From: JAGNHS01 sp964609695
Lineage (GTDB): Bacteria > Bdellovibrionota > UBA2428
DNA: 64,000 bases
Direction of reading: 5' to 3'
NCBI GenBank assembly: GCA_964609695.1
Contig: CAZSSP010000001.1
Location: 124,001-188,000 of the forward strand
The notes under the pieces are model-generated. The model ran no database searches, had not been told where the DNA came from, and worked only from the letters and a program-made list of their open reading frames with translations. The translations under genes and the position numbers were made by a program. The first letter of the stretch is position 1; the number at the start of each line of letters is the position of its first letter. This document shows, piece after piece, positions 8,863 through 17,860 of the stretch.

Positions 8863-11487
8863 TTAAACGCTCCCATTCACAACGTATTTATATAAGCTCT
8901 TGGTATTCTCCGACCTTGGGAAAACAAACGCTACCCCAATAGCGTCGGTAGCCGACCACAGTGGCACGGTAATAGTGGGTGACTGCAAAAGTTTCTGATA
9001 GGCCTCATCTGACATATCCGGCTTCGAATTGAGAACGTACAAAAGAATCAAACCACGCTCCCTTGGACGGAGTTTTTGACGGATCATAACTTCAGATTCG
9101 ATTTCTGGATGTTTTTTGAAAACATCCTCCGAATACCTGATCTCAGAACCCCCTAACAAATCGTATAGGTCTACCAGTTCATCCCTAGGAGTCGTAAGAA
9201 CTTTAATGTGCGAGGCATCTGGATCAAGTTCGGAACTAGCAGCTCGAACGATGGAACGATCAACCTTGTTCACGGCATGATTTCCGAGTTTAGTCGGGTT
9301 ACCTGACTTAGGTGACATTAAGGCAACTGACCAATCGGTTAACTCGTTCACCTTTACAAGATCCTGAATGTAGTTGCTTATCATCGCAGGGGTAAATCGT
9401 ATGTTTGCTTTGCTGAATTGGTACTGTTCAATAAATTGTAGAACCAGTTCTGGCGGAATTTTCCTAAACAACTTCGATGCGGAAAAATCTTCAAAAGTTG
9501 CACTCGTTGCATTGGTGCCAAACTTTTCTATTGAACTTAGAAAACGAGTGGTCGCTTCCCAATTTTTATTGAGCTTTTTTTCGTCCTTCAAACTCATGTA
9601 TAGCGCTTGGATCTTTGAAGCGGAATAAGTCAAAGAACAGGTCTCAGCGCTTCGCATCTTTAAGTTCGATGTCACCGTCATAGACGGGTGCGTTCGAATT
9701 TTCAGAGCAACATGAACAGGCTTTTCTCTGTTAGCAGCCATCGTTCTGATCTCATCGCGAACTTCTTCTTCGACGGTCGCTAAATGATAGAACCTGGACT
9801 CAAGGTCCTCGGTAACATAAATCCGCGTTAGGTCTACATAGTTGGGTCTGTACCCAAACCATCGTCCCATCTGAAGAAGCGTATCGTACCCTTTTGAACC
9901 TCGAACGAAATAACTTGTCGTGAGCCCTTCGAGAGTAAGTCCCCGTGAAAGAGTATTTCCACCCACAACAATGCCCCAAAATGGCTCTTGTGATACATAG
10001 GTCAGACGCTCTTCTGACTCGTGGTTTTCCATGACGAGCTGTATTTTCTCTAGGAACTTTCGAGCGTTCTCCCAAATCAAATCGAAATCAAATTTGTCAC
10101 TGTTCTTGAAGGCCGCAGACGTAGGAATAAAATCTTTTTCCCATAACTTCAGCATTTCACTTCGCAGTTCAGCCCCATTCCTTTCACACTCTAATTTAAT
10201 GTGAGCGACTTCATCCTCTATTCCCTTGACCATGATTTTGTGTCGGTCAACTAAGTGAGAGATATGTAGCAGCATTGTCATATGTTGAGACCACTGATTT
10301 CTTGACAATCTCGCTGAGCACGAAAGAATGAAGGAGTATATTGCTTCTCGCATCGACCGAGAAACAGCATCGCGTCCGTGATAATTGAATGTCTTTCCTG
10401 AATAGATCGCAGCTTCCTCAAGAGGAATTTGTCTCAATACCGGAAGACCGGTCAGAGCGCCCTTTGGCTCTATGGCATCTCTACCAAATAACTCTTCAGG
10501 TCCAACATAGCCCAAAGGCTTATCCAAAGTGATAATGAAGTCTTTCGGGTAAAGATCATCATCAACAGATGCATCAATTAAAACGTTTGCAAAAGGAGTG
10601 GCGGTATATCCGACGTAGCTAACCACATTGAAATGGTTAACCAGATTTCTTATGTGGTTGTTGATTGCCGTTGGGTCATCTTCAGGACGATTGGTATTGA
10701 CGCTTGCCTGATCTGACTCGTCATCAATTATAAGCGTTGAACAATTTTTTACCGTCTCTGGATTTCCGTCAGCCAACCAGGCGTTAAAACTTCTAAGAAC
10801 CGAGGAATTTTTCTTGAGAACAACAAGCGTAAATCTGTCAGAACCGCCAAGAGCTTGGTTTGCACTTACGGCTTGTTTCTTTTGAAAATCGCCTTTCTCA
10901 TCAACTCGCGTAAGCGTAATACACGAACCCTCTTTAGGTTTAACAATTTCCTCGTTAAGGCGTGCCTGAGTTTGTAGTCTCAAAATGTTGTGCATGCCCG
11001 CAAGTACAATGATTTGTCGATATCCAGCATCAACTGCTTTTGCGATAACTGCCGAGAAGTTGGCTGTTTTCCCACTTTGAACATATCCAAGCACCAGTCC
11101 CTTAACTTTTCGAGGAGTCTGAGACTTAGGTGGGGCAAGATTAGAAACCACGTTAGTCGAGGCGATATCGAGACTCTCAACCATTGAATCATTCCAAGGA
11201 CGGGTCTTTTTGCTTTTCAAAACCGAACATAGCTTCGACCAGTGCGAATCCTGGTCGTAGTTTGGACCAGTATACCAATCTTCGGGTTCGGTTTTATCAA
11301 TAATGATGTTTCGCTGCTTGACTCGTTTTGCAGAGGCTTCAGATTTTACGATCTGCATTGCAGACTCGATTTCACCATCAGTAGCTACAGGTCTAAGGCG
11401 CTTTTCGATTTCAATTAGACTGCGCCCTAGTACAAGTTGATCTCTAATGTTGTCTACGAGCCATAAAACTTTCTCGTTACTTTCCAT
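8863..11487 (-). CDS. Z1-domain P-loop ATPase/helicase-like protein
   Basis: An 874-aa protein. Walker A GYVQSGKT (134-141), Walker B-like IIDDES (253-258), motif III-like VGYTATPF, and the hallmark Z1 segment with GGNTLSRGLTLEG and QMGRWFGYRPNYVDL (a motif VI equivalent with arginine finger). Z1 proteins are SF2-helicase-like and are found in restriction-like loci with methylases and nucleases. The ATG is preceded by AAGGAG at 7 nt; a longer frame to 11586 overlapping the previous gene is unlikely. Second gene of the five-gene operon; it probably provides DNA translocation or remodelling to the nucleases around it. Confidence 0.85.
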   Translation of the reverse strand: MESNEKVLWLVDNIRDQLVLGRSLIEIEKRLRPVATDGEIESAMQIVKSEASAKRVKQRNIIIDKTEPEDWYTGPNYDQDSHWSKLCSVLKSKKTRPWNDSMVESLDIASTNVVSNLAPPKSQTPRKVKGLVLGYVQSGKTANFSAVIAKAVDAGYRQIIVLAGMHNILRLQTQARLNEEIVKPKEGSCITLTRVDEKGDFQKKQAVSANQALGGSDRFTLVVLKKNSSVLRSFNAWLADGNPETVKNCSTLIIDDESDQASVNTNRPEDDPTAINNHIRNLVNHFNVVSYVGYTATPFANVLIDASVDDDLYPKDFIITLDKPLGYVGPEELFGRDAIEPKGALTGLPVLRQIPLEEAAIYSGKTFNYHGRDAVSRSMREAIYSFILSCSARLSRNQWSQHMTMLLHISHLVDRHKIMVKGIEDEVAHIKLECERNGAELRSEMLKLWEKDFIPTSAAFKNSDKFDFDLIWENARKFLEKIQLVMENHESEERLTYVSQEPFWGIVVGGNTLSRGLTLEGLTTSYFVRGSKGYDTLLQMGRWFGYRPNYVDLTRIYVTEDLESRFYHLATVEEEVRDEIRTMAANREKPVHVALKIRTHPSMTVTSNLKMRSAETCSLTYSASKIQALYMSLKDEKKLNKNWEATTRFLSSIEKFGTNATSATFEDFSASKLFRKIPPELVLQFIEQYQFSKANIRFTPAMISNYIQDLVKVNELTDWSVALMSPKSGNPTKLGNHAVNKVDRSIVRAASSELDPDASHIKVLTTPRDELVDLYDLLGGSEIRYSEDVFKKHPEIESEVMIRQKLRPRERGLILLYVLNSKPDMSDEAYQKLLQSPTITVPLWSATDAIGVAFVFPRSENTKSLYKYVVNGSV

Positions 11488-11498
11488 ACGAACGCTCC

Positions 11499-13601
11499 TT
11501 AAGCGACTCGCTTCTGAGCATTCCAGCCGATTTGATCCGCCCAGTATTCGTAGATCATTACCATAGCGAATGTGTCTAGTTCGCAATACTTAAGCAGAGC
11601 TTTCGATATTCTATCGGCTTCGAGATCGCTCATTTCGGTAAACTGCATTCGAGCGTAAGCCGTCATTGCAGCCGCTCCGTCGGCCAGAGAATTCTCGGAG
11701 AGTAGGGAATCTATTTGATCCAGATCGTAATCTGTAAATACCGGGGGAAGTAATTTGTATGGATCAACGACTTTACCGTTTTCATCCTTTTTGATCCAAG
11801 ACCACTTTTCGTAATTCTTACTTCCGTATTTGGAACCATAAATTGGTTTTGAGTAGCGCTCTTGCAGGAAGGCAGAGCTGTTCAAAATTGCCGGAAGAAC
11901 TTTCTTAATTGAATTGGAACCTTTGGTAAGCGGATTGTAGTAAAAGCGTTTTACCAATTCGCACATGTCCACCATGTTGCGAGCGCCTTCCCAATCATTC
12001 TTTTTCTCGGTAATACTCTCAATCCAGTTGCACAGCTCGTCTCTGTCTTTCTCCGATGAATTTTGCAATTGTTCGTGAATCTGGCATAGCACCGTGTTTT
12101 CGTGGACGGCATACCGGAAGATCGTTCCGCTGTTTTTCTCCAGTGCAGCCTTGAGTGCTCTCACGAAATCAAAGTTTGGAAAATGGCCACGCTTACGATT
12201 AATGAACTCAGTTGCGTGTTCAATGCTTCCGTCTTTATTCACGACATGGTGTGAAAATTGAAATGCAATTTGTTCGTAGGGCCTTCGTCCCTTAGTAAAT
12301 GGAATTGCTACCATCGTCGTTTCAAAGTCGATAAAGTTGAGCGGATAGTTAAAACCCGAGAACGCATCACGCATTCCGGATTCATCCAAGAAGGGTGATG
12401 AGTCATTCCTTTGGGTCTTTTCAACTTGCAACCATTGACGCGCAGAAGTGCTGAGACCCTCAGTTTCCTTCGCTTTACTTTTTGGCTGCAAACTTTCACG
12501 ACTTACTTGATCCATGAAGACAACATTTTCAGAAAGAAATTCATCAGTCTTTCTTGAATTCCAGATCTCAAAAGCGAAGGGGCGGTTGAAGTCAGAGTCT
12601 TTCAGTTTTAGTTGCTCTTTCCAGCACTCTTCGAAACCGCTTTTCTTTCCTTGCTCTTTCATTTCAGAGCCAATGCGGAATTCACAGGATTTGCACTTAC
12701 TGCCCACGCCTTCGAAAACTTTCCTTCCCTCGCGATATGTTTCCGCATAGAAATCAATCAAGTCCATAAAGCCTTTGCCACCGTGCTTGAAGTCAGAGTT
12801 GATAAATGCAACTTCGCCTGAGACATCAACTTGCTTAAGAATTTGAGCCCCTAAGCTCTTATCAGATAGACGCTTCTTTGTTCTTGCGCGGGTTCTACCG
12901 TTTTTACTTTCAAGAAGGAAATTCTGGTTGAGACCATCAACAGTTGCTAACGAATCCTTATCCGCGAGCATTAGAAAGGGTGATATTTTCAAATCCGAGT
13001 AAGCTTTAGAGGCTACGTGAGTTTGAAAAGCTACATCAAGGAGATATGGCTCCCATCCACTATCCAATTCACGCGTTCGTTTCTTGAAGAAACTGCCATC
13101 TTCTGCGCTGTAGCTCTTAGCTTTCACTTCGATAAGCTGAACATTGAGCCCAGTCTTTTTTAGAATATCTACTCGTACAAACAGACAGCCAATTCGGAAT
13201 GCGGCTTCGTATATTACGACATTCTCCTGCTTCATTAGCTTTTCGGTCTCTGCTACTGCCTGGTCATAGTCGAGAGTTTCGATCTCATGTCCTTCTTCAA
13301 AGTACAGCTTTGCAAGTTCCCCCACCTGAAACCCGCCTTCTGCCAATGACTTCAAAAACGAGTCTTCGCTTTGATTGTTCCCGTATTCTTTGTTTGCCGT
13401 GAAATAGAGTTTCGTTACGCATTCACAGCCCAGCTTAAAGCGAGACTTCGTTAATGGTTTCATCCATACGATCTCGGCACTTACGCTGAAATCATTCAGC
13501 GATCTGCCGTCACTATTTTGACCAATGACATGGTGACTCAGCACGTCTGCCAATCCGCTGACGACGCCTAAATTAATTCTTAACAAAGCCGAAGAAGACA
13601 T
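11499..13601 (-). CDS. Cas4-like nuclease fused to DEDD-type exonuclease (DUF2779)
   Basis: A 700-aa protein in two parts. The N-terminal half is like a PD-(D/E)XK Cas4/AddB-type nuclease with an iron-sulfur cysteine set: GCEC near 59-61 and CKSC...GFEECW (303, 306, 326), with catalytic VDIL Asp145 and IEVKAK Glu158/Lys160. The C-terminal half is the DUF2779 RNase H-like domain with FIDFETT (Asp425, Glu427) and a final Asp in YCELDTF. First gene of the minus-strand operon, 11 bp before the Z1 gene. The start at 13601 lacks a strong ribosome site; an upstream ATG at 13700 would overlap the divergent gene. Confidence 0.75.
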   Translation of the reverse strand: MSSSALLRINLGVVSGLADVLSHHVIGQNSDGRSLNDFSVSAEIVWMKPLTKSRFKLGCECVTKLYFTANKEYGNNQSEDSFLKSLAEGGFQVGELAKLYFEEGHEIETLDYDQAVAETEKLMKQENVVIYEAAFRIGCLFVRVDILKKTGLNVQLIEVKAKSYSAEDGSFFKKRTRELDSGWEPYLLDVAFQTHVASKAYSDLKISPFLMLADKDSLATVDGLNQNFLLESKNGRTRARTKKRLSDKSLGAQILKQVDVSGEVAFINSDFKHGGKGFMDLIDFYAETYREGRKVFEGVGSKCKSCEFRIGSEMKEQGKKSGFEECWKEQLKLKDSDFNRPFAFEIWNSRKTDEFLSENVVFMDQVSRESLQPKSKAKETEGLSTSARQWLQVEKTQRNDSSPFLDESGMRDAFSGFNYPLNFIDFETTMVAIPFTKGRRPYEQIAFQFSHHVVNKDGSIEHATEFINRKRGHFPNFDFVRALKAALEKNSGTIFRYAVHENTVLCQIHEQLQNSSEKDRDELCNWIESITEKKNDWEGARNMVDMCELVKRFYYNPLTKGSNSIKKVLPAILNSSAFLQERYSKPIYGSKYGSKNYEKWSWIKKDENGKVVDPYKLLPPVFTDYDLDQIDSLLSENSLADGAAAMTAYARMQFTEMSDLEADRISKALLKYCELDTFAMVMIYEYWADQIGWNAQKRVA

Positions 13602-13656
13602 ATCAGCCGGAGATGCTGTGTTCGATGAGTCGAACTTATTAGGAGAGATAAAGTCT

Positions 13657-13890
13657 ATGAAGCAATCAACTAAGCAAAGGCAGTTTTGGAGAACGGGCAC
13701 TGTTCATCTGTTTGATGAGAATTCTGGCGAAGGACTTATCAAATGTGAAAGTGGCAAGAACTACTACGTTCACTACACCGCAATTGATTCAAACGCTAAG
13801 TGGAAGACTCTGAAAGAAAAAGCCAAGGTCAAATTCCAGCTTGTTGAAGACACAACGTTTTCGCAGGTTTCCAAAGTGAAGGAACTCTAA
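13657..13890 (+). CDS. Cold-shock-domain-like small protein
   Basis: A 77-aa protein with an OB-fold cold-shock pattern: TGTVHLFDENSGEGLIKC, then YYVHYTAI and a final strand VKFQLVED. It lacks the canonical RNP1 KGFGFI aromatic residues, so it is a divergent member and nucleic-acid binding is not guaranteed. The ATG follows AGGAGA. It begins 55 bp from the divergent exonuclease gene and ends 3 bp before the Type IIG gene, so it is translated with the restriction enzyme and may regulate or assist it. Confidence 0.7.
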   Translation: MKQSTKQRQFWRTGTVHLFDENSGEGLIKCESGKNYYVHYTAIDSNAKWKTLKEKAKVKFQLVEDTTFSQVSKVKEL

Positions 13891-13893
13891 GTC

Positions 13894-16800
13894 GTGGCTA
13901 AAGCTTCCAAGAAAACATCAGCCCAAACAGAGGTCAAAAGCCCCCAGCTTGAGCTAGTTCCGATTAAACAAAGTCATAGTTTGTTCTGGAACAGCACGCT
14001 GTTTAGTGACGTCTATCTTCAAAATGACGTTCCGGTTGTCTACGATTCCATTTGGAATAGGGACGACTCTGACTTCGAACAGTTCTTGGAGCAATTCCGA
14101 AATCATTGTGAAGAGTTCAAAACAGAGAATCCTAATGCATGGTCCGAACGAACAACAATTGACCGCGCCATCAAGCCGGTTCTTCGTATGCTTGGTTGGA
14201 AAAGCTCGGAGAAATCGTCAGTTGATCCGTGGTTGGAAGATGAATCCTTTACTATCGAAGAAGCATCGGGAGTAAAGACTTACAAGCCAGATTTTATAGT
14301 TGTCGATAATCATAAAGAGCTTAAGTACATCCAAGAAAAATCCGGACAAGCAAAATTAGAAGAAGCCCGTCGGCAATCTAATGCCGTGGGCGGAGTAATT
14401 CTCACTATCGAAGCTAAATATTGGGATCGAATTGAGGATCATCGGCAAAATAGGGGCGAAGATAAAAGTAGATCTGACAAAACAGATAAATCAGAATCAT
14501 CGCGAGGCCTGGAGTTCGACGAGCAGTGCCTGAAGTATATGGAGATGCTTCAGAATCCCTACGGCATTCTTACCGACGGAAAGACGTGGAGACTGTATTC
14601 TTACTCTGCATCCTCGCCAAGCAACCGTCCATACTTCCAATTCAACCTCGGATATATGATCCGCCATGTAAACAATTCAGATTTCCTAAGTACGGACTCC
14701 AATCCTGATTACTTCGAGTTCAGAGAGCAGATGAAGTATTTTTATTTCATCTTTAGAAAGGAGTCGCTCTCTTCATCAACTGGCAAAAAGCTGTTTGTTG
14801 ATGATCTTCTTGATTACAGTAAAAAGTACGTCGCCCAAGTAGAGGAAGATCTCAAAACAAGGTTCGTGAATGCGATGAGTATCGCTTGCAACGGATTTCA
14901 CAGAGCGGCCCGGGCCGCCAAAGTTGAGATTGATCTGGAAACAATCAGAAATATCTCCGAAAGCCATATTTTCAATATTCTGTTTCTCAAATATTGCGAA
15001 GCTCGAAACATTCTTCCAATTAAACAAGATCCGGAAGGCTATCGGACAATTTCCATTTCCAATATGCTGGACAAGCTGGAAGGCTTCAAACCTGAAAAAG
15101 AAAAGGATGGTTTGAACTACTCCCTACTCAAAGCACGCTTCTCCGAATTCAAATATTCCCCAGATGGCGCTGAACTCTATGCTCGATTGCTTCGCTTAAC
15201 TACTATCGTTCAAAGTGGTAATCGTGAGGAATTTAAAGGCTTTGCAATTAAAGGATTCAAGTCATCAATTTTTGCGAAACAAGAATGGAAGTTTGCACAA
15301 GACCTTAAGCTTTCAAACCAAGAAATGGTTTGTATTCTTTTTGAACTCGGATTTGCAAAAAACTCCGATGTGCCTGGAAAAACATATCAACAAATCCCTT
15401 ACAACGTGTTTACCCCTCGCCAACTTGGATCAATCTACGAGAGCTTTCTTGAGTTCCGCTTGGAAAAAGCATCTCAAGATATGGCCTATGTGAAGAGCCA
15501 ATGGTCGCCTGCGAATCTCGAAAGCGAAAAAGTGAAGGCGATGGATGTTCCAAAAGTCAAAAAGGGTAGCTTGTTCTTCTCACCTGATAATAAAGATCGC
15601 AAAGCTACGGGCTCATACTATACACCCGACTACGTTGTTCAGAGTATCGTGTCGAACACGATTGGTCCCCGCATTGCCGACTTGTCCTCAAAAGAGTTGT
15701 TGAGCTACGTAGTATGCGATCCCGCAATGGGCTCCGGCCACTTTTTGAGTGCATCTCTCAATTTTTTGGCAAAAGCTTATTTGTTAAAACTAGAGAAAGA
15801 AACTTACGATGATGTAGCCCTAACTTTGGTTGATGCGAAAAGGTTAGTTCTTAAAAGTTGTATCTTCGGAATCGACATCAATTCGAGAGCTGTGAAACTC
15901 GCCAAAATGAGTCTTTGGCTGGAAAGCGCCACATCAAGCGATCAGCTCGATCCGCTTGACGATCAAATTATTACAAAGGACACCCTTAGCGATTCAGCCA
16001 ATTTGAAAAGCATCTTCCCCACTATCTCATCAAAAGGTGGTTTTGATGCAATCGTAGGGAACCCTCCTTATCGAAGAGAGTTGGACTACAAAGAACTTTT
16101 CGACGTCATTGCAACATACAAATTAGGGCAAAAGTATCGCTCTCCTCGAATGGACCTTTGGTACTATTTTGTACACAGAGGCATTGAATACCTGAAAGAT
16201 GGATGCCCTCTGTCATTCATCACAAATGCTTACTGGGTTGCCGGAACCGGGGCTGAGAAGCTTATTGAACAGTTAAAAAACGAAACACAAATCGAAGAGA
16301 TTGTGTATCTGAGAGACCTAAAAGTGTTTGATGACGTATCCGGCCAGCATATGATCTTCAGGATCGTAAAGGGGTCGGGCGATGGTCCGACAATCGTAAG
16401 GCAACCGCCCGAGACAAAGTTGTCTTCTGCCGAACCTTTGTTTTCAGGAGCCGCTTCCTTTGTTTCATATGAAAAATCTCATCAGAGTCTTTTTAGAAAT
16501 GGCAAACTAGACATTCAAGAATCTGATGACGGCCTTCTTGCCAAAATTGAAAGCGGCACGCGCCTCGGAGAACTTGGCGAAATTCGACAAGGAATTGCTG
16601 AAAATCCTGCGAGTATCGGTAAAAAGGTAAACGAAAAGTACGGACGACGTTGGAAAGTCGGTCAGGGCGTTTTTGCGCTGACAGAGTCGGAAGTTAGGGG
16701 CCTGAAGCTCAATAAAGATGAAAACAAACTACTAAGATCCTATCATGACCTATGTGACCTAGGTCGCTACTGGGTTGCCGAAAAACCCTCGAAGCAGCTT

Positions 16801-17472
16801 ATCTACTCCACTAAATCCACTTGTCCTTCGTTAGAAAATCTCAAAAACATCAAGGCTCACTTATCTAACTTCAAAGTCTTGATGGACGCTCGTCGCGAAA
16901 CTCAAAACGGTTCGAACTCTTGGTGGCATTTGCATTGGCCCAGAGATGAAGAGATCTGGAATTCCGACAGAAAAATTGTTTCAGTTCAGATGGGCCGCCG
17001 TCCAATCTTCTCCAACTGCACCGGCCCCCTATATGTACCTTTTAGCGTCAACGTTTTCGTTCCGAGTAAGAGCTGCTCTTTAAGCCTTGATTATATTCTT
17101 GGCATTCTTAACTCCAAGCTACTTTGGAAGTGGTTTGCCCATTCTGCGAAACGCAGAGGCGTTGGTTTAGAAATCAACGGTGGAGTGCTCAAAATGGCTC
17201 CGATTAAAACTGAATTTAAGAACCCGAGTGAAACCAAGCTTAAAGACGAAATCGCTTCCAAGGTGACGAAAGTGAAGGAAAAAGTGCGCCGTCTGAGGGC
17301 AGATGGAAATTCGGAAGCAGAAATTGAAGCTGCAATTTCTGCGCAACAATCGGAAATAGATCAGGCCGTATTTAAGCTTTACGGGCTAACACAAGCTGAA
17401 ATTAAGGCATTGGAGAAAACGTTTGCGTCCGAAGAGACCGGAAGCGAAAGGGTTCAGAAAAAAGCTGCTTAA
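13894..17472 (+). CDS. Type IIG restriction endonuclease/adenine methyltransferase
   Basis: A 1192-aa single-chain enzyme. N-terminal PD-(D/E)XK-type nuclease with PDF (132-134) and TIEAKY (Glu173, Lys175); central N6-adenine methyltransferase with SAM motif DPAMGSGHF (609-617) and catalytic NPPY (723-726); C-terminal target-recognition region and a helical tail. Length and order fit Eco57I-like Type IIG/IIL enzymes; BREX PglX is similar in the methylase but lacks the nuclease head. GTG start with GAAGGA upstream. Divergent from the nuclease/ATPase operon and convergent, by a 4-bp overlap, with the ASCH gene. Confidence 0.9.
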   Translation: MAKASKKTSAQTEVKSPQLELVPIKQSHSLFWNSTLFSDVYLQNDVPVVYDSIWNRDDSDFEQFLEQFRNHCEEFKTENPNAWSERTTIDRAIKPVLRMLGWKSSEKSSVDPWLEDESFTIEEASGVKTYKPDFIVVDNHKELKYIQEKSGQAKLEEARRQSNAVGGVILTIEAKYWDRIEDHRQNRGEDKSRSDKTDKSESSRGLEFDEQCLKYMEMLQNPYGILTDGKTWRLYSYSASSPSNRPYFQFNLGYMIRHVNNSDFLSTDSNPDYFEFREQMKYFYFIFRKESLSSSTGKKLFVDDLLDYSKKYVAQVEEDLKTRFVNAMSIACNGFHRAARAAKVEIDLETIRNISESHIFNILFLKYCEARNILPIKQDPEGYRTISISNMLDKLEGFKPEKEKDGLNYSLLKARFSEFKYSPDGAELYARLLRLTTIVQSGNREEFKGFAIKGFKSSIFAKQEWKFAQDLKLSNQEMVCILFELGFAKNSDVPGKTYQQIPYNVFTPRQLGSIYESFLEFRLEKASQDMAYVKSQWSPANLESEKVKAMDVPKVKKGSLFFSPDNKDRKATGSYYTPDYVVQSIVSNTIGPRIADLSSKELLSYVVCDPAMGSGHFLSASLNFLAKAYLLKLEKETYDDVALTLVDAKRLVLKSCIFGIDINSRAVKLAKMSLWLESATSSDQLDPLDDQIITKDTLSDSANLKSIFPTISSKGGFDAIVGNPPYRRELDYKELFDVIATYKLGQKYRSPRMDLWYYFVHRGIEYLKDGCPLSFITNAYWVAGTGAEKLIEQLKNETQIEEIVYLRDLKVFDDVSGQHMIFRIVKGSGDGPTIVRQPPETKLSSAEPLFSGAASFVSYEKSHQSLFRNGKLDIQESDDGLLAKIESGTRLGELGEIRQGIAENPASIGKKVNEKYGRRWKVGQGVFALTESEVRGLKLNKDENKLLRSYHDLCDLGRYWVAEKPSKQLIYSTKSTCPSLENLKNIKAHLSNFKVLMDARRETQNGSNSWWHLHWPRDEEIWNSDRKIVSVQMGRRPIFSNCTGPLYVPFSVNVFVPSKSCSLSLDYILGILNSKLLWKWFAHSAKRRGVGLEINGGVLKMAPIKTEFKNPSETKLKDEIASKVTKVKEKVRRLRADGNSEAEIEAAISAQQSEIDQAVFKLYGLTQAEIKALEKTFASEETGSERVQKKAA

Positions 17473-17858
17473 ACTTTGCAGCGAGTTGCGAAAACAATTC
17501 CCCTTTTTGCGGGCACGGGTAATGGCTTTTTTAGCCGTTTAACCATCAGGACTGGCCATGCCCACTTTTCCTTTTCCGTTGAAAAGAAAAAAGCAGGGTC
17601 GTTTTCTTCAACAAGATGAAGTTTGCGCTCTTGTGTCCAATGCAACTTATTTTGGTACTTGTACGGCTTTCCAAACTTAACGATACCAATGATCCTTGCC
17701 TTTTTTATCGACCTACTTTTTCCCGGAGTTTCGATAACGGCCAGGCTTTGTCCCACGTACTTTTCAGGAATCGGATACCCCCGGGTCTCGACCAGTTTCT
17801 TTCCAGAGATGATTAGTTCACTCCAAGGAGCCTGAATATTGATGCCTGGAAGATACAT
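17469..17858 (-). CDS. ASCH-domain protein
   Basis: A 129-aa protein. The opening INIQAPWSELIISGKKLVETRGYPIPEKYVG is typical of the ASCH fold, a PUA-like beta-barrel thought to bind RNA or modified nucleotides. It ends with a Lys-rich strand and VFATRCKV. Last gene of the seven-gene signalling operon, 2 bp after the radical SAM gene. With that enzyme it could act on or sense a modified nucleic acid; this is inference. Confidence 0.75.
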   Translation of the reverse strand: MYLPGINIQAPWSELIISGKKLVETRGYPIPEKYVGQSLAVIETPGKSRSIKKARIIGIVKFGKPYKYQNKLHWTQERKLHLVEENDPAFFFSTEKEKWAWPVLMVKRLKKPLPVPAKRGIVFATRCKV

Positions 17859-17860
17859 GA

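Noticed and set aside
4415..17472. DISARM or BREX system
   Set aside because: PLD and methylase genes are present, but no DrmA/DrmB helicase-DUF1998 pair and no BrxL, PglZ or BrxC homologue was seen; the methylase has its own nuclease domain.
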